The notes under the pieces: model-generated
Told to the model about the DNA's origin: nothing
The model's input: the letters and a program-made list of their open reading frames with translations, nothing else
Databases searched by the model: none
NCBI GenBank assembly: GCA_902768735.1
Contig: CACXMK010000028.1
Span: forward strand, 1-34,368
DNA: 34,368 nucleotides
Reading direction: 5' to 3'
From: an uncultured Lachnospiraceae bacterium
GTDB lineage: Bacteria; Bacillota; Clostridia; Lachnospirales; Lachnospiraceae
Position numbers and translations under genes: made by a program
Part shown: positions 22,540 to 30,533 of the stretch, piece by piece
How the letters are laid out: each line of letters starts with the position of its first letter
Position numbering within the stretch: position 1 is the stretch's first letter

Positions 22540-24186
22540 ATGGAACAGGATAAAGTATATGTTACAGGCCATCAGCATCCGGATACAGACTCGATCGCAG
22601 CGGCGATCGGGTATGCGTTTTTTAAAAGAGCGAACGGCGTCAAGGCAATCCCCTGCCGCCTTGGAAAACTGGCCAAGGAGACGAAATATCTTCTGGACCG
22701 GTTCGGATTTGAGGAGCCAATGCTGCTTGAGGACGCAAGGTTCAAGCTCAGCGAGATCAAGCTTGACAAACCTGTCACCATTTCGCCGGAAGAGACGCTT
22801 TCCGAGGCGATCGATCTCATGCTGGCCAATGACTGCCAGATCTGCGGCGTTGTGAACGAAGCGGGCGAGCTTCTCGGGATCGTGACGCATTCTGATGCGG
22901 CAGAGCTGGCCATCGGGGATGCGGAGAACACAACAAAGGCACTCCGGGATACGCCGGTCGAGTGCATCTGCAAGGCAGTGAACGGGAAGATCGTCTACAA
23001 TGATCCTCAGAGCAAAGTGAACGGCAAGGTCAGTATCGTCGCCCTTACCAAAGAGAAGTTCACCGATTTTGATTTCAGGGATCATATCCTCATCACCGGC
23101 AACGACCCCGGTGTTCACAAAGAACTGGTCGGGATGTGCCCCGGAGTCCTGATCGTCGTGCGCACGGACGAGGTGGAGCCGGAGACCATTGAAGCGGCGA
23201 AGGAGAACCACTGCTCGATCATCATCTCGGATTACGACTCGATCAATTCGGCCCGGAATGTCTTTTTTGCTCCGCAGGTCAAGAATATCATGACGCCGAA
23301 TACGAAAAAGCTCGAGAAATTCTACGCCGGCGAGCTGGTGGAGGAAGTGCTGCGCAAGATGATGAAAAGCCGCTACCACTCATATCCCGTCATTGACGAC
23401 GACGGGAAGCTCCTTGGGTTCGCGTCGCGTTTCCACGTCTTGAACGCAGGAACCAAAAAGATCATTCTTGTCGATCACAATGAGTTCTCACAGTCTGTAA
23501 AGGGGATCGAGAAGGCGCAGGTGCTGGAAGTCATCGATCACCACAGGATCAACGATTTCTCAACGAACCATCCCGTTGCGTTCCGAAACGAGATCATCGG
23601 CAGCTCGGCGACGATCGTCGCGACGGTCTTCAAAGAGAAACAGATCCCGCTGCCGAAGAACCTCGCGGGACTGCTTCTGGGAGCGATCCTCTCGGATACG
23701 CTCAAGTTCCAGTCGCCCACGACGACGAAGAGGGACATCGATACGGCGAAATTCCTCGCCGGGATCGCGGGACTCGATATCGATCAGTTCGCGATGGATA
23801 TGTTCTCGGTCAGCACAGACATCAAGGGCAAAACAGTAAACGAGCTGCTCAATCAGGATATCAAGTTCTTCAATATCGAAGGCTGCAAGACGATGATCTC
23901 GCAGGTCATGGTACCTTCCGCTGATACAGCAAGGCAAATGGCACACCAGATCAACAGGACACTGGAAGAATTTACAAAGAAGAAAGGGCTCGATCTGTGT
24001 GTCATGGCAATGACCAGCATTGTGGAAAACGGATCCATCATTTTTGAAGCCGGAGATAAGGCGCCATGGGCGGTGGAAGCTTTCCCGGAGAAGCCCGGCG
24101 AGACAATGACATTGCAGACGGGAGTGCTCTCAAGAAAGAAGCAGCTTGTTCCAAGGCTCACAAAGGTGATCGAGAAATACGCGTAA
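22540..24186 (+). CDS. ppaC: manganese-dependent inorganic pyrophosphatase, family II with CBS/DRTGG insert
   Basis: The ATG at 22540 (GGGAGG upstream) gives 548 residues; an upstream in-frame start at 22513 is not used. Catalytic motifs: GHQHPDTDS at 10-18, DHH in VIDHHRIND, and a C-terminal SRKKQLVP of the DHHA2 domain. Between the first DHH block and the rest lies an insert of one CBS repeat, a DRTGG domain and a second CBS repeat (about 70-310). The family hydrolyses pyrophosphate in the cytosol using Mn2+ or Co2+. In CBS-containing members, AMP/ADP inhibits and ATP or diadenosine polyphosphates activate. The length fits this subclass (about 545 residues, against about 310 without the insert). 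It appears to have its own transcript. Confidence 0.93.
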   Translation: MEQDKVYVTGHQHPDTDSIAAAIGYAFFKRANGVKAIPCRLGKLAKETKYLLDRFGFEEPMLLEDARFKLSEIKLDKPVTISPEETLSEAIDLMLANDCQICGVVNEAGELLGIVTHSDAAELAIGDAENTTKALRDTPVECICKAVNGKIVYNDPQSKVNGKVSIVALTKEKFTDFDFRDHILITGNDPGVHKELVGMCPGVLIVVRTDEVEPETIEAAKENHCSIIISDYDSINSARNVFFAPQVKNIMTPNTKKLEKFYAGELVEEVLRKMMKSRYHSYPVIDDDGKLLGFASRFHVLNAGTKKIILVDHNEFSQSVKGIEKAQVLEVIDHHRINDFSTNHPVAFRNEIIGSSATIVATVFKEKQIPLPKNLAGLLLGAILSDTLKFQSPTTTKRDIDTAKFLAGIAGLDIDQFAMDMFSVSTDIKGKTVNELLNQDIKFFNIEGCKTMISQVMVPSADTARQMAHQINRTLEEFTKKKGLDLCVMAMTSIVENGSIIFEAGDKAPWAVEAFPEKPGETMTLQTGVLSRKKQLVPRLTKVIEKYA

Positions 24187-24211
24187 TTCATGGCGAAAGG
24201 AGTTTATGAAA

Positions 24212-24745
24212 ATGTCATTTTGGGAAGAATTCGGACAGAGGATCACAAAGGAGAGCCGCAAGGCGCTCCAGAGGACCCGCGATCTGGCGAGCGTCGTCTC
24301 CATGAACGCGGACATTTCGGACTCAAAGAGAAAGATCAACGACCTTTATGCAGAGCTTGGACAGCTTCTTGTGAAAGAGGCGTTTGAAGGAGTGACTGCG
24401 GAACAGCTGCGCAGCGCGATCTCGGAGGAGAACGCAGTCCATGAGATTACGCTCTCAAATTGGCAGGAGATATACTCCAAGGTTATGTTTATCCGCTCTG
24501 AGGAGGAGGTCATCGCGCTCAACGAGTCGAAGATCGGCGAGCTGACGTTGGAGTCGAAATGCCCGGAATGCGGAAAAGTGATAACAAAGGGAATGCTTTT
24601 CTGCCCGGCGTGCGGCACGAAGCTGGCGCAGCCTGAAGAAGCGGCAGATTCGGAGACTCCTGCAGAGGCGGCAGCGCCTGCTCCTGCAGAGGCAGCGCCT
24701 GAGGAAGCTCCGGCAGCGGATACGGCAGAGAAACCCGCGGAATAA
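24212..24745 (+). CDS. zinc-ribbon protein with coiled-coil region
   Basis: The ATG at 24212 (third codon of the longest ORF) is chosen because GGAG is 9 nt upstream, against 3 nt for the ATG at 24206; this gives about 177 residues. The N-terminal 100 residues are helical and charged (FWEEFGQRITKESRK, then a helix with INDLYAELGQLLVKEAF). A C4 zinc ribbon follows (CPECGK, then CPACGT with 14 residues between). The tail is an Ala/Glu/Pro-rich low-complexity segment (AAPAPAEAAPEEAPAA). The fold is like many Lachnospiraceae zinc-ribbon proteins of unknown role. It is followed after 22 bp by a small membrane peptide with its own GGAGG site, so the two probably form an operon. Confidence 0.85.
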   Translation: MSFWEEFGQRITKESRKALQRTRDLASVVSMNADISDSKRKINDLYAELGQLLVKEAFEGVTAEQLRSAISEENAVHEITLSNWQEIYSKVMFIRSEEEVIALNESKIGELTLESKCPECGKVITKGMLFCPACGTKLAQPEEAADSETPAEAAAPAPAEAAPEEAPAADTAEKPAE

Positions 24746-24767
24746 ACGTAGGAAAGAGGAGGATATT

Positions 24768-24905
24768 ATGGATATCGGAGTTGTTATTGCACTGTCCGTA
24801 TTCGGCCTTGGCGGCTTGCTTGCTGTCCTTATGGGGATCATCGCCGCGATTTCGGCTGTTACCGGGATCAACATTACCAGCGCCCCTCACCAGGAAGAGG
24901 ACTAA
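24768..24905 (+). CDS. 45-residue membrane peptide
   Basis: ATG at 24768 with AGGAGG 6-7 nt upstream opens 45 codons to a TAA at 24903. Residues about 4-35 form one long hydrophobic helix rich in Gly/Leu/Ile/Ala (VIALSVFGLGGLLAVLMGI), and the C-terminus is polar (SAPHQEED). A strong intrinsic terminator follows 14 bp later, so this is a genuine end of the zinc-ribbon operon. It is too short to classify. Possible roles include a membrane anchor or modulator for its neighbour. Confidence 0.7.
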   Translation: MDIGVVIALSVFGLGGLLAVLMGIIAAISAVTGINITSAPHQEED

Positions 24906-24918
24906 ATACTTCGGAATA

Positions 24919-24947
24919 AAAAAGACCGGCACAGCCGGTCTTTTTTT
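24919..24947 (+). terminator. intrinsic terminator after the small membrane gene
   Basis: AAAGACCGGC (24921-24930) pairs with GCCGGTCTTT (24934-24943) around a 3-nt ACA loop. A run of T follows to 24947. This is one of the clearest terminators in the window. Confidence 0.95.
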
Positions 24948-25003
24948 ATCGATTTATCTTGCGTTTGGATGGGGTCAAAGGGTCTGTCCTTTTGACAGAG
25001 TTC

Positions 25004-26089
25004 TCACTGGAGCTTCAGGTCGCCATCTTTGATCCAGCCTGCCTTGCGGAGAGGCGCGGCGATCAGGGGAGTGAGGACTGCGGGAAGGACAAACGAGATC
25101 AGGATAAGGCCGATCCAGTCCATGCCGGTGATCGAAGCCTTGGTGCCGGCGGCGACATCCGCGACCCATCCGGCGTAAACGCCGATCTGTCCGACCAGTC
25201 CGCAGGTGCCCATTCCGGAAGCGACCGCGCTTGCCGGATCATTCATCTGAAGGTGGAAGAGGCAGGTGGCGATAGGCCCCGTGATGGCGGAAGCCAGCGT
25301 CGGCGGGATCCAGATCCGGGGGTTCCTCACAATATTGCCCATCTGCAGCATCGAGGTGCCGATTCCCTGCGAGACAAGGCCGCCCCATTTATTCTCTTTA
25401 AAGGACATAACGGCGAAACCGACCATCTGTGCGCAGCAGCCTGCTACAGCAGCGCCTCCCGCAAGGCCTGTAAGGCCGAGCGCCGCGCAGATCGCGGCGG
25501 AGGAGATCGGGAGAGTCAGCGCCATGCCTATAACGACGGACACGACGATGCCCATCAGGAAAGGCTGAAGGTCCGTCGCCCACATAATAACGGATCCTAC
25601 GCTCGAAGCAGCTGTTCCGATCGCGGGAGCGATGAGGGCGGAGAGGCCCACGCCGACGAGGATCGTGACGAGCGGGGTGACAAGAATGTCGACTTTGGTC
25701 TCTTTTGACACGGCTTTGCCGAACTCAGCCGCAATGACGGCAATGAAGAGAACGGCAAGAGGGCCGCCCGCGCCCTTACCACCGCTGAGCGTGGTGCTGC
25801 CCAGCGCGTTAGCGGCATAGCCGACAGTCGCGAGCGAGAAGAGGACCAGAGGAGGAGCCTGCAGGGCATATCCGATGGCGATCGCCATTGCCGCGCCGCT
25901 CATGGCAGAAGCATAGCCGCCGCAGGTGGAGAGCGCCTCGATCCCGAGCTGCGATCCCAGTGTATTAAGGATCGTGCCGATGAGAAGCGAAGCAAAAAGG
26001 CCCTGCGCCATGGCGCCGAGCGCGTCGATCCCGTAGCGCTTAGCGGAGATCACGATATTTTTTCTTTTCAGAAAGTCCTTAAATGCCAT
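25004..26089 (-). CDS. PTS_EIIC_2 / PfoR-type membrane protein
   Basis: A 361-residue, very hydrophobic protein with about 9-10 membrane segments. The segment IGTSMLQMGNIVRNPRIWIP and the later AITGPIATCLF identify PF13303 (PTS_EIIC_2), the family of Clostridium perfringens PfoR. These are annotated as PTS IIC components, but no IIA/IIB genes are nearby, so sugar phosphotransfer is doubtful. The start has an AAAGGGA site on the - strand. A promoter and a perfect palindrome lie just upstream, between it and the niaR-like gene, so it is probably under that repressor. A vitamin or niacin-related transport function is then possible, but unproven. Confidence 0.85.
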   Translation of the reverse strand: MAFKDFLKRKNIVISAKRYGIDALGAMAQGLFASLLIGTILNTLGSQLGIEALSTCGGYASAMSGAAMAIAIGYALQAPPLVLFSLATVGYAANALGSTTLSGGKGAGGPLAVLFIAVIAAEFGKAVSKETKVDILVTPLVTILVGVGLSALIAPAIGTAASSVGSVIMWATDLQPFLMGIVVSVVIGMALTLPISSAAICAALGLTGLAGGAAVAGCCAQMVGFAVMSFKENKWGGLVSQGIGTSMLQMGNIVRNPRIWIPPTLASAITGPIATCLFHLQMNDPASAVASGMGTCGLVGQIGVYAGWVADVAAGTKASITGMDWIGLILISFVLPAVLTPLIAAPLRKAGWIKDGDLKLQ

Positions 26090-26153
26090 TTCTTATCCCT
26101 TTTCCTTTCGTTGTGTCTGCCGCACCGGACAGATGACGCCTGACAATGTTGAC

Positions 26154-26169
26154 AGGTGTCTTGACACCT
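26154..26169. promoter_or_regulatory. putative NiaR operator
   Basis: AGGTGTC (26154-26160), TT, then GACACCT (26163-26169) is a perfect 7-bp palindrome with a 2-nt centre. It lies at the predicted transcription start of the PTS_EIIC_2 gene. From memory, NiaR operators have a TGTC-TT/AA-GACA core, so the match is good but not verified. Confidence 0.6.
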
Positions 26170-26176
26170 CGAGTGT

Positions 26177-26205
26177 ATTATGGGTGAAAGAGGGAAGAAT
26201 TGCAA
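26177..26205 (-). promoter_or_regulatory. promoter for the PTS_EIIC_2 gene
   Basis: On the - strand the -35 is TTGCAA (26205-26200) and the -10 is CATAAT (26182-26177), with a 17-bp spacer. The palindrome at 26154-26169 begins about 8 bp downstream of the -10, so a bound repressor would block initiation. Confidence 0.75.
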
Positions 26206-26250
26206 TACCCGGAAATGTCGTAATGTGTGATTCTTTTGTGTCTGTCTGTT

Positions 26251-26763
26251 CTAATTTTCAAACAAAAATCCCGCTTCCCTAAGTTCCCCGAGGACCCGCA
26301 GATACGTCTCCTCGTCCGGAAACAGCACTGTGTGCAGGTGGATCCCGCCGGTGAGGTCGGAGAGAGGAGATGCGTCCTTTAGCCTGACCAGGATCATAAA
26401 TTCTTCCACGTCATGGCGGGTCGATACGTTGAGCTGCCCCGCAAGTTCTCCGTAGACCGGGTGCTCGACGATGACGTCCCTGACCAGGCAGCCGTTGTCG
26501 ACCATGATCTGGAGCTCTTTCTTCATCTCTTCGGCACTGTGCCTGCAGGGGATCCGGTGCAGGACCCCTTCACTGTGCCCTGTCAAAATATAGCCGCGTG
26601 GCGTGGCGGTGATATCCGTCCCCGATGCGCGCAAAAGAGCGACGTCCCCGACGATGATCTGCCGGCTGACGCTGAAGATCCCGGCAAGTCTGCTCGCGGA
26701 GACGGGATCAGATGATTTCCGAAGGATCTCCAGGATCCTTTTTCTTCTGGTTTCTGCCTGCAT
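26251..26763 (-). CDS. niaR: NiaR/YrxA-type 3H-domain transcriptional repressor
   Basis: The start at 26763 (MQAETRRKRILEIL) has an AGGGG site; an in-frame TTG at 26814 is less likely. It encodes 170 residues: an HTH_11 winged helix (1-60, recognition helix near SVSRQIIVGDVALLR) and a 3H domain (70-170). The metal-binding residues known from Thermotoga TM1602 have matching counterparts: H75, E83, H142 and H144. The family represses niacin uptake and NAD synthesis genes when nicotinic acid (and a metal such as Ni2+) is bound. The operator-like palindrome downstream, in front of the PTS_EIIC_2 gene, is the probable site of action. No nadABC genes are in the window. Confidence 0.88.
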   Translation of the reverse strand: MQAETRRKRILEILRKSSDPVSASRLAGIFSVSRQIIVGDVALLRASGTDITATPRGYILTGHSEGVLHRIPCRHSAEEMKKELQIMVDNGCLVRDVIVEHPVYGELAGQLNVSTRHDVEEFMILVRLKDASPLSDLTGGIHLHTVLFPDEETYLRVLGELREAGFLFEN

Positions 26764-26917
26764 TGATACCCCTGCCTTTCTGCCTTCCGTGACATCGATC
26801 CGTTTTGAGCGCAAACATTCCCCGGGGATCGGTTCTGTTCCGGCGGCTTCCGGGGAATCACTTTCATTATAGCTTTTATTAACAGAAATTCATCTTCTTT
26901 TTCAGAGATGGCTTTGT

Positions 26918-26923
26918 TATAAT
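26918..26923 (+). promoter_or_regulatory. extended -10 promoter for the ABC lipoprotein gene
   Basis: TATAAT with TGT directly upstream is an extended -10. A TTCTTT at the -35 position (17-bp spacing) is weak. The gene starts 74 bp downstream. Confidence 0.65.
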
Positions 26924-26997
26924 ATCGTGGAGATTATGCGTGCTGATCTATTTGGGCCGCATAAGCGCATTACACAGGAAGAACGAGGACTTAGTAT

Positions 26998-28167
26998 ATG
27001 AACAGGAAACTGACAGCAGTAATCGTATGCTTTGCAATGGTATTGACACTGGCGGCATGCGGAGGAAAGAGCAAAAAAGAAGAAGAGGCAGCAGCCGCCG
27101 CTGCAACGGCCCAGGCGGCAGAGGAAGTTAAGAAGGTAGAGAAGTATGTCCCCGCCGTTCATGAAGACGGGATCTATTACGTCGGCCTCATTCAGGCGTC
27201 AGACCAGGAGGACCTGCGTCTTGCGTCGGAGGGATTTAAGAGCAGACTCAGTGACCTCTTGGGCGAGGAAGTCGTGATTGACTATAAAGTGGCGGACGGC
27301 ACAGCAGAAGACTGCGACGTGATCATCGACCACTTCCTTCAGGACAAGGACGACCTGATCCTTGCGGGCGGAACCCTTGCGCTCGAGAGAGCTTACGCCG
27401 CGACAAAGGAGGTCCCGATCGTGGGCGCCGCAGTCACGGATTTCCTCATTACCGGAGGCGTCAGCTCCGTAAACGAGCCCGGCGCCAATGTGACGGGAAT
27501 TTCCGATCTTCCTCCCATGGAATCGCAGAGGGACTATCTGGTGCACGTTGCTGACGGCAGCAGGATCGGCATCCTCTACTGCAATAAGGAGATCGGCTCC
27601 AGCTTCCAGGTGAAGATCATGGAGAAGTATCTCGATGATTACGGCGCAGAATATGAAGAATACGCCTTCTCCGGCGCGTCGGATATCGAGGCGGCGATCA
27701 CTAAGGCATGTGAGGAATGCGGAACGGTCTATCTTCCCAGCGATAACATGCTGGCAAATAATATGGCTGCAGTGAAGCGCATCTCCCTGGAAAAGGGAAC
27801 GAGGGTCTTCGCGTCGACAGAGAGCATGTGCAAGGAAGGCGCGCTGGCAGCGTACGGGATCGATTACTACGAACTCGGCAAGCGGACGGCAGATATGGCA
27901 TACGATGTTTTGGTCTATTGGGTCGATAAGCCGGGCGACTACACGGACGACGAGGAAGAGAGGGAAAAAGGCGACCCCGCCGAGTATGCCATCGACCGGG
28001 TGCGCGATACGGCAAGCGCCTATTACAATCCTGTGATCGCGAAGAAGCTCGACTGGTCTTCGGACTGGGACTTCACAGAATTGGAAGTTGAGGAGGAAAA
28101 GCCTCAGGAAAAGCCGCAGGAGAAGCCGCAGGAAAGCAGTGAAGAGGGCGGAACCCAGCAGAACTGA
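26998..28167 (+). CDS. ABC transporter substrate-binding lipoprotein, TrpX/COG2984-like
   Basis: A 389-residue lipoprotein precursor with signal MNRKLTAVIVCFAMVLTLAAC, and the lipobox Cys at 21. An Ala/Glu spacer follows (KSKKEEEAAAAAATAQ), then a two-lobed periplasmic-binding-type fold. Segments such as YYVGLIQASDQEDLRLASEGF, VPIVGAAVTDF, and VYLPSDNMLANNM match the COG2984/DUF534 (YtfQ-adjacent, TrpX-like) family that binds aromatic or other small ligands. The C-terminal tail is low-complexity (EEEKPQEKPQEKPQESSEEGG). Normally a permease and an ATPase gene follow; here none does, so this is an orphan receptor or it works with a transporter elsewhere. Ligand undetermined. Confidence 0.87.
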   Translation: MNRKLTAVIVCFAMVLTLAACGGKSKKEEEAAAAAATAQAAEEVKKVEKYVPAVHEDGIYYVGLIQASDQEDLRLASEGFKSRLSDLLGEEVVIDYKVADGTAEDCDVIIDHFLQDKDDLILAGGTLALERAYAATKEVPIVGAAVTDFLITGGVSSVNEPGANVTGISDLPPMESQRDYLVHVADGSRIGILYCNKEIGSSFQVKIMEKYLDDYGAEYEEYAFSGASDIEAAITKACEECGTVYLPSDNMLANNMAAVKRISLEKGTRVFASTESMCKEGALAAYGIDYYELGKRTADMAYDVLVYWVDKPGDYTDDEEEREKGDPAEYAIDRVRDTASAYYNPVIAKKLDWSSDWDFTELEVEEEKPQEKPQEKPQESSEEGGTQQN

Positions 28168-28223
28168 GCATGTGCACAGGGAGCGTATTTGGGGAAGTAT
28201 CTATTGTTTTTCGATAGAATTCA

Positions 28224-28243
28224 ATACCAATTGATGGTATAAT
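28224..28243. promoter_or_regulatory. promoter with overlapping operator for the XRE gene
   Basis: ATACCA (28224-28229), ATTGA, TGGTAT (28235-28240) is a perfect 6-bp inverted repeat. Its right arm overlaps TATAAT (28238-28243), which has TGG upstream (extended -10). This arrangement suggests autorepression by the XRE protein, whose gene starts 122 bp downstream. Confidence 0.6.
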
Positions 28244-28364
28244 TATATGTTGTCGGATGGTTCCGGCGGCATCAGGTGACTGTTCAGAAGGTGGAACACA
28301 CAACCGGGGGAGACGAGTCTGAGACTTTACGCTAGATATATTAACTGAAAATGGAGGTTTCAGA

Positions 28365-28712
28365 ATGGACAGCAAGATGAAAGCAGAGGCGCTGAAAGGA
28401 GTCATTTTATCCAGGTACAAGAGCATACGCCAGTTCGCGACGGCGGTCGATATCCCTTACAGTACGCTGATCACAGCGCTGGAAAGAGGTGTCGACGGGA
28501 TGGCGTACAGCACGGTCATCCGTATCTGTGATGCTCTTTCCCTCAATCCGCTTGATTTTTCTCCTATTGAGGACGGGAACTCACTGTCATCACAGATCAC
28601 GACGCGCCGCGTCATGGAAAAGTATCTGAAACTGAACAAGGCCGGACGGAAACGGGTCCTGGATATTATGGAAGACTACACCCGTATCCCCGAGTATCAG
28701 GCAGGGGAATGA
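28365..28712 (+). CDS. XRE family transcriptional regulator
   Basis: A 115-residue protein with an HTH_3-type domain at about 10-65 (YKSIRQFATAVDIPYSTLI, then a second helix pair with VIRICDALSLNPLDF). A helical C-terminal region (80-110; KYLKLNKAGRKRVLDIMEDYTRIPEYQ) follows, typical of small repressors in Clostridia. A GGAGG site precedes the ATG. It is preceded by a promoter with an overlapping palindrome and followed by glf after 72 bp. No prophage genes are near, so a resident regulator is more likely than a phage repressor. Confidence 0.85.
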   Translation: MDSKMKAEALKGVILSRYKSIRQFATAVDIPYSTLITALERGVDGMAYSTVIRICDALSLNPLDFSPIEDGNSLSSQITTRRVMEKYLKLNKAGRKRVLDIMEDYTRIPEYQAGE

Positions 28713-28784
28713 TTACCCGGGAATGAAATCATTACCGGGCGGTTAAACGAATAAGACAGATGTTTAGAATTACGTGAGGTGCAT

Positions 28785-29948
28785 ATGCAGTTTGATTATC
28801 TGATCGTTGGCGCAGGACTGTACGGTGCGGTATTCGCACATGAAATGAAGAAAGCGGGAAAGACCTGCTTCGTGATCGACCGCAGGGATCATATCGCGGG
28901 CAACATCTATACGGAAAAGAAAAACGGGATCCACGTGCACAAATACGGCGCGCATATCTTTCACACATCGGACAAGGAAGTTTGGAAGTACGTGCAGGAA
29001 TTCGCGACATTCAACAATTATATCAACTGTCCCGTGGCCCGCTATAAGGATGAGCTCTACAACCTTCCTTTTAATATGAACACTTTCAGTAAGATGTGGA
29101 ACATCCAGACGCCCGCACAGGCGATGGAGATCATCGAACGCCAGAGAAAGGAAGCGGCTGTCGAGAATCCCTCCAATCTGGAAGAGCAGGCGCTCTCCCT
29201 GGCGGGAAGAGACGTCTACACGAAGCTGATCAAGGGATATACGGAGAAGCAGTGGGGAAGGGACTGCACAGAGCTGCCTTCCTTCATCATCAAGAGGCTT
29301 CCGTTCCGCTTCACCTTTGACAACAACTATTTCAATGATCCTTACCAGGGAATTCCGATCGGCGGATATACCGGGATCGTCGAGAAGCTCCTCGAGGGAA
29401 CTCCTGTAAAGGTCGGCGTCGATTTTAAGAAAGAAGTCAGGGAAGTCCCTGCGGAAAACGGCGAAGGAACCGTTTTTGAATGGAATGGCGACACCTTTGC
29501 CAAAGTACTGTATACCGGCATGATCGACGAGTTCTTCGACGACTGCTACGGTCCTCTCGAGTACCGCTCCCTTCGCTTCGAGAGCGAGGAACTGCCCGAT
29601 GTTGACAACTATCAGGGCAATGCAGTCGTCAACTACACGGAGAGGGAGGTCCCCTTCACCCGCATTATTGAGCATAAGTTCTTTGAATTCGGAAAGGATT
29701 CCGAGACCGGGGAGCCGATCAAGGGTACGATCATCACAAGAGAGTATCCCGCGACCTGGGAGAAGGGGATGGAGCCCTACTATCCCGTCAACAACGAAAA
29801 GAACGACGCGGTCTATGAGAAATACCGCGCGTTGGCTGCCGGGAAGAAGAACGTCCTGTTCGGCGGAAGGCTCGGGTTGTACAAGTATTTTGACATGGAT
29901 AAAGTGATCAGAGCCGCCCTCGACGCTGCAAGAGCAGAATTGGCATGA
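28785..29948 (+). CDS. glf: UDP-galactopyranose mutase
   Basis: The ATG at 28785 (with TGAGGT upstream) gives 387 residues, as expected for the family. The N-terminal FAD-binding motif is IVGAGLYGAVFAHEM. The segments IDRRDHIAGNIYTEK, KYGAHIFHTSDKEVWKY, YTEKQWGRDCTELPSFIIKRLPFR and the C-terminal LFGGRLGLYKYFDMD are characteristic. It converts UDP-galactopyranose to UDP-galactofuranose, a precursor of cell-surface galactofuranose polymers, in the cytosol. No glycosyltransferase genes are adjacent. A terminator follows. Assignment is confident. Confidence 0.95.
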   Translation: MQFDYLIVGAGLYGAVFAHEMKKAGKTCFVIDRRDHIAGNIYTEKKNGIHVHKYGAHIFHTSDKEVWKYVQEFATFNNYINCPVARYKDELYNLPFNMNTFSKMWNIQTPAQAMEIIERQRKEAAVENPSNLEEQALSLAGRDVYTKLIKGYTEKQWGRDCTELPSFIIKRLPFRFTFDNNYFNDPYQGIPIGGYTGIVEKLLEGTPVKVGVDFKKEVREVPAENGEGTVFEWNGDTFAKVLYTGMIDEFFDDCYGPLEYRSLRFESEELPDVDNYQGNAVVNYTEREVPFTRIIEHKFFEFGKDSETGEPIKGTIITREYPATWEKGMEPYYPVNNEKNDAVYEKYRALAAGKKNVLFGGRLGLYKYFDMDKVIRAALDAARAELA

Positions 29949-29951
29949 CCT

Positions 29952-29975
29952 AAGGCCGGGTTTTTCCCGGCCTTT
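29952..29975 (+). terminator. terminator after glf
   Basis: AAGGCCGGG (29952-29960) pairs with CCCGGCCTT (29966-29974) around a TTTTT loop. The T tract after it is weak (TCCCTTT). Confidence 0.7.
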
Positions 29976-30017
29976 CCCTTTGATTTCTGTGTTTTGAAAA
30001 TCCGGTGTATATTTTTG

Positions 30018-30046
30018 TTGACTATTGCTGCCGAGTATGTTAAGTT
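30018..30046 (+). promoter_or_regulatory. promoter for rpmG-secE-nusG
   Basis: TTGACT (30018-30023) and TAAGTT (30041-30046) are separated by 17 bp. The -10 is weak. A hairpin with ACAGG/CCTGT arms and T/A tracts (30062-30096) lies in the leader, before the AGGTG site of rpmG. Confidence 0.5.
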
Positions 30047-30129
30047 TAAGTTCGAGATTGTGACAGGTCTTTTTTTTATGCACTAAAAAAGCCTGTAAAG
30101 ACGGAAAATCCACGCGGAGGTGACAAGAT

Positions 30130-30279
30130 ATGCGTACAAGAATCACATTATCCTGCACAGAGTGCAAGCAGCGCAACTATAATACCACAAAGGATAAGAA
30201 GGCTCATCCGGAAAGGATCGAGACCAAGAAGTACTGCAGATTCTGCAAGAGACATACTACTCACAAAGAGACCAAGTAA
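30130..30279 (+). CDS. rpmG: 50S ribosomal protein L33
   Basis: A 49-residue protein ([19 protein letters not shown]...). Four cysteines in two CxxC pairs (C9, C12, C36, C39) make this the zinc-binding C+ form. CGGAGGTG precedes the ATG. secE follows after 16 bp. The gene order rpmG-secE-nusG is standard in Firmicutes. Confidence 0.96.
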   Translation: MRTRITLSCTECKQRNYNTTKDKKAHPERIETKKYCRFCKRHTTHKETK

Positions 30280-30295
30280 TAAGGAGTAAGCCCGT

Positions 30296-30517
30296 ATGAG
30301 TAAGAACGACAATACGGCCAAGCAGTCGAAATTCAGCATTTTCCGCAAGGGCGTGAAGGCTGAGTTTAAGAAGATCATCTGGCCGGATCGGGATACGCTT
30401 GTGAAGCAGCTGATCGCAGTGCTGTGCGTTACCGTCGTTACCGCCCTTCTTATAGCGGTCATTGATTTCGGTGCGCAGAATCTCATCGATCTGCTGACTT
30501 CGTTCAAGGCAAGCTGA
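30296..30517 (+). CDS. secE: preprotein translocase subunit SecE
   Basis: A 73-residue protein with one membrane helix (about 38-58). The conserved segment VKAEFKKIIWPDRDTL before it contains the family's EFKKIxWP motif. It clamps SecY in the translocon. AAGGAG precedes the ATG; nusG follows 16 bp downstream. Normal length for Firmicutes SecE. Confidence 0.95.
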   Translation: MSKNDNTAKQSKFSIFRKGVKAEFKKIIWPDRDTLVKQLIAVLCVTVVTALLIAVIDFGAQNLIDLLTSFKAS

Positions 30518-30533
30518 CAGATGAGGTAAGTCA

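Noticed and set aside
28770-30176. 468-residue antisense ORF
   Set aside because: Opposite glf and the start of rpmG; no domain recognised.
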